From: an uncultured Opitutia bacterium | GTDB taxonomy: Bacteria > Verrucomicrobiota > Verrucomicrobiia > Opitutales > Opitutaceae | Length of the DNA stretch: 64,000 bases | Assembly (NCBI GenBank): GCA_903840415.1 | Contig: CAIMFY010000017.1 | Span: forward strand, 62,001 to 126,000 | Reading direction: 5' to 3' | Shown here: one piece after another, positions 36,873 through 46,787 of the stretch | How the letters are laid out: every line of letters starts with the position of its first letter | Numbering within the stretch: position 1 is the first letter of the stretch | Made by a program: the position numbers and the translations under genes | The notes under the pieces: generated by a model | The model's database searches: none | What the model saw: the letters and a program-made list of their open reading frames with translations, nothing else | Told to the model about the DNA's origin: nothing

Positions 36873-37442
36873 GTGCTCCTCGCGTTTCACAAACCCTATG
36901 GCGTCCTTTCGCAGTTTACGACGGAGCAAGGCTCGCGCTGGCGCACGCTCGCCGACTTTAAACTACCGCGCTACGTCTATGCCCTCGGCCGACTCGACGC
37001 CGATTCCGAAGGATTGCTTTTGCTGAGCGACGAACCCGGCCTCAACTCCCGCCTGCTCGATCCGCGCCATGCCCACCGGCGCGTATACTGGGCGCAAGTC
37101 GAACGCCTCCCCGATCCCGGCGCGCTCAACCGGCTTTCCCGCGGTGGCCTCAAAATCGATGATCACCTTTCGCTCCCCTGTCAGGTGGGCCGGCTCGAAC
37201 CGGCTCCGGCGTTTGCACCGCGCGATCCGCCCATTCGCTATCGCAAAAACGTGCCCGATTGCTGGCTGGCACTCGAACTCATCGAGGGGAAAAATCGCCA
37301 AATTCGCCGCATGACCGCCGCTGTCGGCCACCCGACCTTGCGCTTGATGCGCGTGCGCATCGGTGATTTTTCCCTCGGCGATCTAGCTCCCGGAAAATGG
37401 CGGGAATTGACCGCCAGCGAACGCGCCGCTGTCGGCGTCTAA
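36873..37442 (+). CDS. RluE-type rRNA pseudouridine synthase
   Basis: A 189-residue RsuA/RluE-family enzyme without an S4 domain. The catalytic motif GRLDADSEGLLLLS (aspartate at position 42 of the protein) and the uridine-pocket segment EGKNRQIRRMTAAVGHPTLRLMRVRIGDF are conserved. The N-terminus MLLAFHKPYGVLSQFT is that of RluE, which modifies U2457 of 23S rRNA; RluF or RsuA relatives would carry an S4 domain. The start is a GTG at 36873. It overlaps the nitroreductase gene by 4 bases at its 3' end, tail to tail. Confidence 0.85.
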   Translation: MLLAFHKPYGVLSQFTTEQGSRWRTLADFKLPRYVYALGRLDADSEGLLLLSDEPGLNSRLLDPRHAHRRVYWAQVERLPDPGALNRLSRGGLKIDDHLSLPCQVGRLEPAPAFAPRDPPIRYRKNVPDCWLALELIEGKNRQIRRMTAAVGHPTLRLMRVRIGDFSLGDLAPGKWRELTASERAAVGV

Positions 37443-38092
37443 ATGCGCACGACGACATCGGCGGTGGTGAATCTCACCTTTTTCATCGTCGCATATTTGT
37501 CCGTTGGCAGCCGATAGCCAGCAGCGCACGCCACGATCGACGTGAGGCCGAATCCGGTCAGGCCCAAGATTTCATCGAACTTTTCCGGCTCGAAACCCTC
37601 CATCGGACACGTGTCGATCCCGAGCACAGCGGCACTGGTGATAAATTGGCCGAGCGCGATATAAAGTTGATGGGTCTGCCACGTGTCGAGCCGACCCGCC
37701 GCCCTCGCCTGGTCGAGATTGTCCACGGCCATCTGCCGAAAACGCGCGAGCGAGTCCGGCGCGACTCCCTGCACCTCCGCCATGCGCGCGACATGCCGGT
37801 CCACATGCTCGGCCCCAAGATCTTGGCGCACGGTAAAAACGACAAAGTGGGAGCAATCCGCGCACTGCGCCTGGTTCCATGCAGCAGGCACGAGCCGCGC
37901 CTTCACTGCCGCATCCGTCACGACGAAAAATTTCCACGGCTGCAACCCGATCGAGGAGGGCGCCAGCACTAGCGCCTGCTCGAGCGCCAGCCACGTGGCC
38001 TCGGCAATCTTGCGTGCCGGATCGAACTTGCGCGTGGCATAGCGCCAGTTCAGCGCCTCAAGGAGTTGCTGGGGAGAAAGTGCCATCGGCAT
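37439..38092 (-). CDS. Nitroreductase-family NAD(P)H-dependent flavoprotein
   Basis: A 217-residue nitroreductase-fold protein, about the usual length. It has the flavin-binding start LNWRYATRKFDPARKI and the conserved APSSIGLQPWKFFVVTD segment, and a C-terminal basic stretch (YRLPTDKYATMKKVRF) near the flavin pocket. Such enzymes bind FMN and use NAD(P)H to reduce nitro compounds, quinones or flavins. The natural substrate is unknown. It follows the old-yellow-enzyme gene by 27 bases on the same strand, so the two are probably a redox/detoxification pair. Confidence 0.87.
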   Translation of the reverse strand: MPMALSPQQLLEALNWRYATRKFDPARKIAEATWLALEQALVLAPSSIGLQPWKFFVVTDAAVKARLVPAAWNQAQCADCSHFVVFTVRQDLGAEHVDRHVARMAEVQGVAPDSLARFRQMAVDNLDQARAAGRLDTWQTHQLYIALGQFITSAAVLGIDTCPMEGFEPEKFDEILGLTGFGLTSIVACAAGYRLPTDKYATMKKVRFTTADVVVRI

Positions 38093-38119
38093 AAGCGTAA
38101 GAATTTAGCCAATTTCGAC

Positions 38120-39480
<1,361 letters not shown>

Positions 39481-40233
39481 ATGATTCCCCATACTTACCT
39501 TGAGCACAGTCTGTCGGTGCTCCACGCCCGTCTGAGTCATCCCAGCCGTTCGTTCTACTCCGCCCCCCACAGCGAGGCGGCTCCCTTCATCACCATTTCC
39601 CGTGAAACCGGCGCCGGTGCCACCAGTTTGGGCCGCAAACTGGTGCCGTTGCTCAATCAGGAACTCACCATCGGTAGCAACGGCTGGGTATTCCTCGACA
39701 AGGATCTGCTCACACAGGCGCTCCTGCATCACCAACTGCCGGCGCAACTCGCCGACTACCTGCCGGAAGATCGCGTCTCGGAAACGAAGGCGGTCATTGG
39801 CGAATTACTCGGCTTGCATCCCTCGCTGTGGCAACTCGAACAAAAAATTTCCGAGGCCATTCTCCAACTCGCGCACGTCGGGCATGTCGTGTTTGCCGGT
39901 CGCGCGGCCCACCTCATCACTCGCGCGCTGCCAGCCGGGCTGCACATCCGACTCGTGGCTTCGCTGACCTCCCGGATCGCGCGCATGGCCATCGAGCTTA
40001 ATTGTCCGCGCGACCAAGCCTTCGCGCACATCGAGAAAAGCGATCTCGCGCGCAAACGCTACGTCCGGGCGCACTTCGACCGCGATCTGGAAGATGCCCA
40101 TCAATACGACTTGGTGATCAACACCGACCAACTCTCGCCCGCCGCGGCCGCGCGCGTTGTCGTAACCGCGCTGCACGAACGCCTCAAGGCTCTGGCCGCG
40201 TCCGCGAAGGAGTCCACCGGCGCCACCGACTGA
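39481..40233 (+). CDS. Cytidylate-kinase-like protein
   Basis: A 250-residue protein of the cytidylate-kinase-like family (the class with a relaxed P-loop). The phosphate loop reads SRETGAGATSLGRKL at about residues 40-54 instead of a strict GxxxxGKS/T. The rest of the fold follows the Cmk pattern (GWVFLDKDLL, VVFAGRAAHLITR, RLVASLTSRIARMA). The family is common but uncharacterised; a role in nucleoside monophosphate or other small-molecule phosphorylation is inferred. The ATG is preceded by a good Shine-Dalgarno GGAGG and a short hairpin. Its stop is 5 bases from that of the BASS transporter gene. Confidence 0.78.
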   Translation: MIPHTYLEHSLSVLHARLSHPSRSFYSAPHSEAAPFITISRETGAGATSLGRKLVPLLNQELTIGSNGWVFLDKDLLTQALLHHQLPAQLADYLPEDRVSETKAVIGELLGLHPSLWQLEQKISEAILQLAHVGHVVFAGRAAHLITRALPAGLHIRLVASLTSRIARMAIELNCPRDQAFAHIEKSDLARKRYVRAHFDRDLEDAHQYDLVINTDQLSPAAAARVVVTALHERLKALAASAKESTGATD

Positions 40234-40237
40234 TCGC

Positions 40238-41206
40238 TTACTGCCGTCCCCAGCGTTCGGCGAGCACTCCGCAAATCACGAGTTGCAGGGGATGATAGAT
40301 CATGATCGGCAGCAAAATCAGGCCGAGGCCCGGATGCGCTCCGAAGATCAATTTCGCCATCGGCACACCTGACGCCAGCGTCTTCTTCGAGCCGCAAAAC
40401 ATCGCGGTGATCCGATCTTCGCGGGCGAAACCGAGCGCGCCGGACGCCAGCGACATCACGGTCATCGCGAGCGCAAAGAGCGCCAGCGCGAGGCCCAGCA
40501 CGACCCACAACTGAAATGAACCATGCCCTGACCAGACGTGCTGCCGAAACGAGTCACAGAACGACGTGTAAACCAGCACCAAGATGGTGCCGCGATCGAC
40601 GAGGTTGATGCGCGGCTTGTGGCGCAATGCGAAGGCCCCGAGCCAAGGATGACAGGCCTGCCCAAGCGCGAGCGGCAGCACGAGCCACCGGAGTAGATCC
40701 AGAATGACGGGACCGAGCGGCGGCATCTGCCCGCTCGTGCGCAACACCAAGGCAATCCACAGCGGCGTGAGAAACACGCCGATCAGGCTGGAGAGCGTGG
40801 CGTTGAAGACGGCACCGGCGACGTTACCGCGCGCCGTCGCCGTCATCGCCACCGACGAGGAGACTGTTGACGGCAATGCGCAGAGGAACATCAGGCCCAG
40901 CTTCAGCTCCGGTGCGACGCTGTCGCCGAGCGTCGCATAGAGTCCAATCCCGAGGAGCGGAAAAAAGAGAAACGTGCAGCCTTGCACGACCGCGTGCAGC
41001 CGCCAGTGGAGCGCGCCGGCGCGCATCGCGCCAAACGACAGGAGCACGCCGTGAAGAAAAAAAATCAGGGCGACGCCCGCCTTGGTGACCAGTTCTGGAT
41101 GCAGCCAGCCGCCTGCCGCACCCGGCGCGGGCCAGGCCCACGCGAGCGCCGTCGCCGCGATCATGCCGAGGAGGAACCAGTCGGGTTTCAGTTTCATGCG
41201 CGTCAT
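40238..41206 (-). CDS. Bile acid:sodium symporter family (BASS, YfeH-type) membrane transporter
   Basis: A 322-residue protein with about 10 hydrophobic helices, the usual topology of the BASS/arsenite-antiporter-like fold. Characteristic segments are FLHGVLLSFGAMRAGAL, CALPSTVSSSVAMTATARGNVAGAVFNATLSSL (the conserved second discontinuous helix region) and FCGSKKTLASGVPMAKLIF. These proteins co-transport organic anions with sodium; the substrate is not known. The start at 41206 overlaps the murJ stop as ATGA, so translation is probably coupled. An internal ATG at 41197 is possible. Confidence 0.83.
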   Translation of the reverse strand: MTRMKLKPDWFLLGMIAATALAWAWPAPGAAGGWLHPELVTKAGVALIFFLHGVLLSFGAMRAGALHWRLHAVVQGCTFLFFPLLGIGLYATLGDSVAPELKLGLMFLCALPSTVSSSVAMTATARGNVAGAVFNATLSSLIGVFLTPLWIALVLRTSGQMPPLGPVILDLLRWLVLPLALGQACHPWLGAFALRHKPRINLVDRGTILVLVYTSFCDSFRQHVWSGHGSFQLWVVLGLALALFALAMTVMSLASGALGFAREDRITAMFCGSKKTLASGVPMAKLIFGAHPGLGLILLPIMIYHPLQLVICGVLAERWGRQ

Positions 41207-42792
41207 GCAAACTTCGCCCGCACTTTCGCCAGCACCGCCGCGAGATCGTCGCGGCCTTCGATTTTGAGCGCCCACAGCATCCCAGCGTAGCTCGCCACGC
41301 CCGCGCCGATGAGCACTGCCAGACCACACATGTCCGCCAACTTGGACGCGGGCAGCGCGTGCGACCACAGCCACCAACCCGCGCCGACCAGCGCGCCCAT
41401 CGCCACGCTCGCTGCGATCACTTTCGCGAGATCGCGCACGAGATGCGTGAAGTGAAGTCCGGAATGCCCGCGCGCCAGTTGGCGTTGCAGATACCACGCC
41501 TGCACGACGATCGCCAGGTTGCTCGCAAGCGCGAGGCCGACGGTGCCGAGCGGTCGCATGAGGACGAGGCTGAGCCCGAGATTGATGACGAAGCTCAAAG
41601 CCGCTGCGCGCACGGGCGTGGCGGTGTCCTTCTGCGCGTAGAACGCGCGCAGCACGAGGTTCACAAATGAGAAAAACGGCAGCCCGAGTGCGAAAACCGC
41701 CAGCACCGGCTGCATCAACGCCGTGTCGGCGGCATGAAAGGCGCCGCGCTGAAACAGCACGCGCACGATCGGCACCGCGAGCACGACGAGTCCGACCGCG
41801 GCGGGAATGTTGATCACGAGGATGAGCCGCATGCCTTTGCGGTAGGCGCTGCCGAGATTATACCAGTCGCCCGCCGCGGCGTATTTTGAGATCAACGGGA
41901 AAATCACGGTGGAAATTGCGACGGCGAAAACACCAATGGGCAGCTCCATCAGCCGGGTGGCGAGGTTCAGCACCGTGACCGCCGAATCGTTGAGCGAGAG
42001 TCCGACGAATCGCGCCACCGCGATGTTGATGAGATAAATTGCCGAGCCGAAAACTGTCGGCCCCATCAGCCGGATGATTTGCCGCACGGGCTCGCCCGCC
42101 GACAAGTCGAGCCGTGGACGCCAGCCTTCGCGCATGAGGGCCGCAGCTGGCACCGCCATTTGAAAAAATCCTCCCACCAGCGCACCGCAGCACAACCACA
42201 GCACGCGGCCTTCGGACGTCGTGGACCAACCCGCGTAAGCCGCGCCACCAAGCGCCGCGATCATCGCGAGGTTCAGCCAAATTGGCGACAGTGCCGGCTC
42301 GAGAAAACGCTGCAGCGTCTGCAACGCAGCACTGAACGCTGCCGCGAGGCATACGCACACTAGGTAAGGAAACAAGATGACCGCCAGATTCGCGGCCTCA
42401 AGCCAGCGCCGAACGGTCTCATGCTCGACACCCCAGCCTCGCGCTACGCCCGCCAGGTGCCCCGCTCGCAATAGCAACGCCATCGCAAGCAACACGATCG
42501 CGCTGGTGATGACGAGCAGCCAACTCGCGACCTGGTTCACGAGTGCGAAAGCTCCCGTCCGTTCGCGCGCGCGCAGTTCGTCGTTTAGGGTCGGCACGAA
42601 CGCCGCGGTCAGCGCGCCTTCGCCGAGCAGCCGCCGAAAAAGATTCGGCAGCGTGAACGCTGTGTAAAACGCCGACGCCAGCGCCGACGTGCCGAACACC
42701 GCCGTCACTAGCATGTCGCGTCCGAGCCCGAGCACGCGCGACACCATCGTGAGCGAGGCCACGACGCTGATATTTTTGAAACTCTTCGACAC
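41203..42792 (-). CDS. murJ: Lipid II flippase MurJ
   Basis: A 529-residue MOP-superfamily protein with about 14 transmembrane helices. It begins MSKSFKNISVVASLTMVSRVLG and contains GTSALASAFYTAFTLPNLFRRLLGEGALTAAFVP, the conserved N-terminal MurJ stretch, and HAADTALMQPVLAVFALGLPFFSFVNLVLRAFYAQKDT. MurJ is the essential flippase moving lipid II for peptidoglycan synthesis, so the cell wall is of the usual kind. It follows an FmdB/membrane/exported-protein gene set (50-base gap) and is fused translationally to the BASS gene by ATGA overlap. Confidence 0.93.
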   Translation of the reverse strand: MSKSFKNISVVASLTMVSRVLGLGRDMLVTAVFGTSALASAFYTAFTLPNLFRRLLGEGALTAAFVPTLNDELRARERTGAFALVNQVASWLLVITSAIVLLAMALLLRAGHLAGVARGWGVEHETVRRWLEAANLAVILFPYLVCVCLAAAFSAALQTLQRFLEPALSPIWLNLAMIAALGGAAYAGWSTTSEGRVLWLCCGALVGGFFQMAVPAAALMREGWRPRLDLSAGEPVRQIIRLMGPTVFGSAIYLINIAVARFVGLSLNDSAVTVLNLATRLMELPIGVFAVAISTVIFPLISKYAAAGDWYNLGSAYRKGMRLILVINIPAAVGLVVLAVPIVRVLFQRGAFHAADTALMQPVLAVFALGLPFFSFVNLVLRAFYAQKDTATPVRAAALSFVINLGLSLVLMRPLGTVGLALASNLAIVVQAWYLQRQLARGHSGLHFTHLVRDLAKVIAASVAMGALVGAGWWLWSHALPASKLADMCGLAVLIGAGVASYAGMLWALKIEGRDDLAAVLAKVRAKFA

Positions 42793-42842
42793 GCGGGAAG
42801 TTTTCGGACGAGCGGCGGCGTGGGCAAGACCTTAACCCTCGC

Positions 42843-43988
42843 CTACGGCGCGAGGCCGCGCCGCTCAAGCTTATCGAGCGCGGCGTGGGTGGCCGCTTCG
42901 AGTTCACCGGCATCTCGCCAGTCGCGCTCGAAAGCCGCCACGAGCACGCCTCTTGCGCCGTCGGAGACCCCGCGCGAGCCGAGTGCCTCGCCGAGCGACA
43001 AGCCCGCGTTGCGATAAAACGGATGCAGGGTGCGCGACAGTCGGTTCAAATCCACCTCGCGCCGTCGCAATTCGGCATCGACCATGGGCTCGTGCGCATG
43101 CGCGAGGACAGTCGATAACGGTATCACCGCCTCGCGCCCGTCGACCGCGAAAACAAAGCGCGCGACGCTCGCAAGTTCGTCGCGCGACTCAGCGGCCTCG
43201 AGCGTCGGCAACGATCGAACCCGCCGCAAGTGGTGCCATCCCGTCTGCCACCACAACTCGCGATCGGCATCAGTCGCAAACCGCCCCGGAAAACTCGCCG
43301 CCAGCGTCTTGCTGCCTTCACCGCCGCCGAGCAAGCCGCGCAACATCCCCGGCCACTCGCTTGCGTTGCCTGACTCGGTCTGCAGCCACGCGAGCAGCCA
43401 CTCCGCGCCGACGGTCAGGCTTCGCGCCTCGACGTCACCGCGCCGCGCATCAAGCAGCTCCGAGAGTGCGGGCGGATCGAACCGGTCGCTCTCCTGTTTC
43501 AGCGCATCGAACGTCGCAGGCTCCGCGTGCGTCTGCCACCAGCCCACGCTCCCAAGTTCAAGCCACAGCGGCGCCGCAAGTTTATCGGTCACGCCATGCT
43601 GCGTGACCGCGAGGCGCAAGAGCAACGCCTGCACCAATCCGCGCCGCAGAAAATAATTCGGCGTCTGCTCGCTCCATCCCACGCGCACCGACACCACTCC
43701 ACCAACTTCGACGACGACGCGAAATGGCGCCATCTCGCGCCATTCGGCGATCGGCACAAGTCGCACGAACACTGGCGACGAAAATCGATCGGGCAATCCG
43801 AGCGGCACCGCCAGTGTCCGCCACGCGTCCTCTGCACTCGCCGCCACCGTTTCCGCCGAGGCGGCCTCCAACGCGGCAACCTCGAAGTGACCCGGCGCAC
43901 TTTGAAACACAACTGGTGCGGGTGCAGCCCGCGCCCATGCTACCGCCAGCAGTGCCAACCCTGCGAACCGCGCAGGCGTTCGGATCAC
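42843..43988 (-). CDS. Exported protein of unknown function
   Basis: A 381-residue protein with a signal peptide (MIRTPARFAGLALLAVAWARA, about 21 residues). The mature part is rich in Trp, Glu and Arg and contains no metal-binding HExxH. WHHLRRVRSLPTLE and the C-terminal half with FERDWRDAGELEAATHAALDKLERRGLAP may be helical. I recognise no family; the overall plan resembles secreted peptidase-like proteins lacking the motif. The start overlaps the stop of the preceding gene by 4 bases, so it is co-translated with that membrane protein, and it precedes murJ by 50 bases. An envelope role is a guess from that position. Confidence 0.65.
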   Translation of the reverse strand: MIRTPARFAGLALLAVAWARAAPAPVVFQSAPGHFEVAALEAASAETVAASAEDAWRTLAVPLGLPDRFSSPVFVRLVPIAEWREMAPFRVVVEVGGVVSVRVGWSEQTPNYFLRRGLVQALLLRLAVTQHGVTDKLAAPLWLELGSVGWWQTHAEPATFDALKQESDRFDPPALSELLDARRGDVEARSLTVGAEWLLAWLQTESGNASEWPGMLRGLLGGGEGSKTLAASFPGRFATDADRELWWQTGWHHLRRVRSLPTLEAAESRDELASVARFVFAVDGREAVIPLSTVLAHAHEPMVDAELRRREVDLNRLSRTLHPFYRNAGLSLGEALGSRGVSDGARGVLVAAFERDWRDAGELEAATHAALDKLERRGLAP

Positions 43989-44719
43989 GGCATTGTCAGC
44001 CGGAGCACGTTGCCATCAACGGCGACATCGGCAAGCTTCGGCCAAGCGGCCGCGACATCCTCCGGCACCGGGAGCGCGGCGATGAATTTTTGTGTCACGA
44101 TGCCCGCGGCGAACGGCACGCTCTGCAACGGACACGACCCGAGATAGAGCGTGTCTGCGGCAAAGGCGAAGCCCCCGCCTTTCTTCACAAACGCTCCGTC
44201 GGCAACCACCGTGACCACCTGTTCGAGCCCGAGCGCATTGAACGTCACGGGCACGGCGATTTGAATCTTGCCCTCGTGTAAACGGAAATTCGGACCGCCA
44301 AGCGCGATCATTTCACCCGTCGCAGCTGGCGCGCCGGACTTCGCTGTTTTCTCCGGGGCTTTCGCTTTTTCCGGCGCCTTGGCCTTGTCGCCAGTTTTCG
44401 GTTTCGCAGTCGAAAGTGGCTGCGGTGGCGGCAGGAACGAATTGATTTCGTCCTCCGTAACCGTGGTCGATGCGCCTTGGGTAAACTGCTTCCGTTTCGC
44501 CGCGGCCGCCTTGGCTTTGGCGCTGTCGCGCGAACCCTGCACGTAGTAAACGGTGCCGGCCGTTGGCTCCTTCGGCATTTCCTTCACTGCTGCAATCGGC
44601 TTAATCGCCAGCAAGATCACACCGAGGAAGATTCCGAGGGCGACGCTCAGCGCGGCACCAAAGATGACTTCCGCCCAACTTGGCTCGTGGGTTGATCGAT
44701 CAGCTGTTTTTGCGCTCAT
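43985..44719 (-). CDS. Single-pass membrane protein of unknown function
   Basis: A 244-residue protein with one N-terminal membrane helix (EVIFGAALSVALGIFLGVILLAI, about residues 17-39) and an outside part in two pieces. First comes a Lys/Ala/Pro-rich low-complexity linker (residues about 65-130), and then a compact beta-rich domain (GLEQVVTVVADGAFVKKGGGFAFAADTLYLGSCPLQSVPFAA region, about residues 166-208). The domain repeats strand-turn-strand patterns of a possible lipid- or protein-binding fold, but I recognise no family. Gene order FmdB, this protein, exported protein, murJ is tightly packed, so all probably form one operon. Confidence 0.65.
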   Translation of the reverse strand: MSAKTADRSTHEPSWAEVIFGAALSVALGIFLGVILLAIKPIAAVKEMPKEPTAGTVYYVQGSRDSAKAKAAAAKRKQFTQGASTTVTEDEINSFLPPPQPLSTAKPKTGDKAKAPEKAKAPEKTAKSGAPAATGEMIALGGPNFRLHEGKIQIAVPVTFNALGLEQVVTVVADGAFVKKGGGFAFAADTLYLGSCPLQSVPFAAGIVTQKFIAALPVPEDVAAAWPKLADVAVDGNVLRLTMP

Positions 44720-44739
44720 GGGATTTCTTGGAGAGTAAA

Positions 44740-45060
44740 TTACTTCGTCGCTACGGCACCTTTACTTGAAGCCGGGGTGGCCGCCGTCGTCGCCGCTGGC
44801 TTGGCTTCGACGGGTTTCGTTTCGGCCGGCTTAGCGTCACCACCGGCTTTCCGCTTTTCCTTCGCCGCTGAATCCTTGTTCCGGTAGTCCGTGATGTAGA
44901 AACCGGAGCCTTTGAAAATCAACCCGGCCCCACCACCGACGAGGCGTTTCACTCCGGACTTTTTGCACTTCGGGCATTTTTTTAACGGCTCGTCGCGCAT
45001 CGACTGAACTAGTTCGAAGGCGTGGTGGCATTTCGGGCACTCATACTCGTAAGTTGGCAT
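44740..45060 (-). CDS. FmdB-family zinc ribbon protein
   Basis: A 106-residue protein. Its first 45 residues form a zinc ribbon of the FmdB type: MPTYEYECPKCHHAFELVQS, then two further cysteines in CPKC with GVKRLVGGGAGLIFKGSGFYITDY. The tail is a Lys/Ala/Pro-rich low-complexity stretch. FmdB was named for putative regulation of formamide or formate metabolism, but most homologues, including this one, are of unknown role. It is the first gene of the operon leading to murJ and is divergent from the prenyl synthase. Confidence 0.85.
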   Translation of the reverse strand: MPTYEYECPKCHHAFELVQSMRDEPLKKCPKCKKSGVKRLVGGGAGLIFKGSGFYITDYRNKDSAAKEKRKAGGDAKPAETKPVEAKPAATTAATPASSKGAVATK

Positions 45061-45181
45061 GGTTGGGAACGCGGCTGTTATGGGTGGCCCGCTGGACGTT
45101 GGCGAGTGCGGAGTGGTGCGGGGCTCGCGGTTGGCAATTTTGTTTGATGGCCAGCCGGAAGCCGGTGCTACTTCACCGCCG

Positions 45182-46084
45182 ATGGATTTCACCGCTGAAC
45201 TCAAACGCCACGTGGCCCGAGTCGAGCGCGGACTCGATCAATTCGTGCCCCGCGCCGACACGCGACCCTCGCGCCTGCACACCGCGATGCGCTACTCGCT
45301 CGAAGCGGGCGGCAAGCGCCTCCGCCCTGTGCTTCTGGTCGCCACAGCAGAACTCTTCGGCACGCGCGACGACTCCCCGCTGGCCGCGGGCAAGGCTGAC
45401 GCACTTGCCGCCGCCGTCGCCCTCGAGTGTGTTCACACCTACTCGCTCATCCACGACGACCTGCCGTGCATGGACAACGACGACCTCCGCCGCGGCCGCC
45501 CCACCGCGCACAAGCAGTTCGACGAGGCGACCGCTCTCCTCGCTGGCGATGCACTCCTCACGCACGCCTTCGCCCTGCTCGGAGAAAATTATCCCGATCC
45601 CCTCGCCGCCACGCTCGTCCGCGAACTCGCCAACGCCGCCGGCAGTCGCCACCTCATCGGGGGCCAAATGGAAGATCTGCTGGCCGAGAAAAAGTCCGAC
45701 GCCACGCCCGACGAACTCGAATTCATTCACCTCAATAAAACCGCCGCGATGATCGAAGCTGCGCTCGTGATGGGCGGCCTGATCGGCCAAGCCAACGAAG
45801 ACGCGATCACCACGCTCCGCCGCGCCGGCCGGCACCTCGGATTGGCGTTTCAAATCGTCGATGACATCCTCGATGCCACTTCGGACACCGCCACTCTCGG
45901 CAAGACCGCCGGCAAGGATCTGAAAGCCGGCAAGACCACCTTCGTAAAACTCCACGGACTCGACGCCTCCCGGCGTTTCGCCCAGACCAACACCCAGAGC
46001 GCGGCCGAGGCCCTTCGCACCTTGCCCGGCGACGCCAGTTTTCTCACGTGGCTGGGAACGTCGCTGGGATCGCGCCCCAAATAG
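45182..46084 (+). CDS. ispA: Polyprenyl (farnesyl/geranylgeranyl) diphosphate synthase
   Basis: A 300-residue trans-prenyltransferase. The first aspartate-rich motif is IHDDLPCMDNDDLRRG (DDxxxxD form), GGKRLRP lies at about residues 42-48, and the second motif is QIVDDILDA. Chain length is governed by the residues before the first motif (CVHTYSL, residues about 81-87), which I would read as farnesyl or geranylgeranyl, not long-chain, but cannot settle. It supplies prenyl diphosphates for undecaprenol, quinone or carotenoid synthesis. A start at 45182 gives MDFTAELKRHVARVE; the in-frame region upstream reads through the FmdB promoter. Confidence 0.87.
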   Translation: MDFTAELKRHVARVERGLDQFVPRADTRPSRLHTAMRYSLEAGGKRLRPVLLVATAELFGTRDDSPLAAGKADALAAAVALECVHTYSLIHDDLPCMDNDDLRRGRPTAHKQFDEATALLAGDALLTHAFALLGENYPDPLAATLVRELANAAGSRHLIGGQMEDLLAEKKSDATPDELEFIHLNKTAAMIEAALVMGGLIGQANEDAITTLRRAGRHLGLAFQIVDDILDATSDTATLGKTAGKDLKAGKTTFVKLHGLDASRRFAQTNTQSAAEALRTLPGDASFLTWLGTSLGSRPK

Positions 46085-46128
46085 GCAATTGGTCGGAACT
46101 TCCGGGTTCCGTTCCTCGTCACACTCGC

Positions 46129-46746
46129 ATGGCTGCGGGCCACTCCCAGTCCCACATGCAAACCGGTTTTTTCACCAAGCGTGCGGTGCTCGCCGCTGCC
46201 GTTCCCAGCGGACTGATCGTGATTGGTCTGATCGATTTTGCGACGGGTTTCGATCTGCTGATGTCGTTTTTCTATCTGCTGCCCGTGGCCCTGTGTGCGT
46301 GGCATTTCGACCGGCCCGCCGTGATTGCCGCCGGGCTTTTCGCGGGCTGCGTCTGGTTTGCCGCCGATCTGGCGTCCAATCCCGTTTACGAAAACACCTG
46401 GGTCCGCTTCTGGAATGCCGCGATGTGCACTGCCTCCACCCTCGGAATCGGCATCCTGCTGAACTATCTGCGCCGGACCCTCCGCGAGCGGGAAGAGGCC
46501 AACGCAGCGTTGCAGGCGGCCCTGACAAAGTTGGAAGCGTCCACCAAGGAAGCCCGCGCGTTGACAGACCAACTCCAAGTCGTCTGCGCGTGGACCCAGC
46601 GGATCCGGATCGATGGCAAATGGATGAATCTGGACGAGTTTCTGTCCAATCACCTCAAGCTGAAACTCACCCATGGGATGTCGCCGGAAGCGATGGCCAA
46701 GATGCTCGCTGAACTGGAGCAAGTCACAAATCAAGCCGTCGAGTGA
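46129..46746 (+). CDS. Membrane protein with coiled coil and degenerate cysteine-motif C-terminus
   Basis: A 205-residue protein. It has about four hydrophobic segments (residues about 19-110, GLIVIGLIDFATGFDLLMS and others), a coiled coil (residues about 118-145, RREREEANAALQAALTKLE-type) and a C-terminal domain VVCAWTQRIRIDGKWMNLDEFLSNHLKLKLTHGMSPEAMAK. That last part resembles the ICAWCKKIRDD...SHGICPEC segment found at the end of many histidine kinases and PAS proteins, where the two Cys pairs are likely to bind a metal; here one Cys remains and the others are replaced. No catalytic histidine or PAS core is seen. A sensory role is an inference. Confidence 0.6.
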   Translation: MAAGHSQSHMQTGFFTKRAVLAAAVPSGLIVIGLIDFATGFDLLMSFFYLLPVALCAWHFDRPAVIAAGLFAGCVWFAADLASNPVYENTWVRFWNAAMCTASTLGIGILLNYLRRTLREREEANAALQAALTKLEASTKEARALTDQLQVVCAWTQRIRIDGKWMNLDEFLSNHLKLKLTHGMSPEAMAKMLAELEQVTNQAVE

Positions 46747-46787
46747 TCGCACCCAAACGGCGGTGCCAGGTGTGCAGGCGACGCGGC

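Noticed and set aside
42843-43988. Classifying the exported protein as a metallopeptidase
   Set aside because: It has no HExxH or other metal-binding motif, so only export and unknown function are supported.
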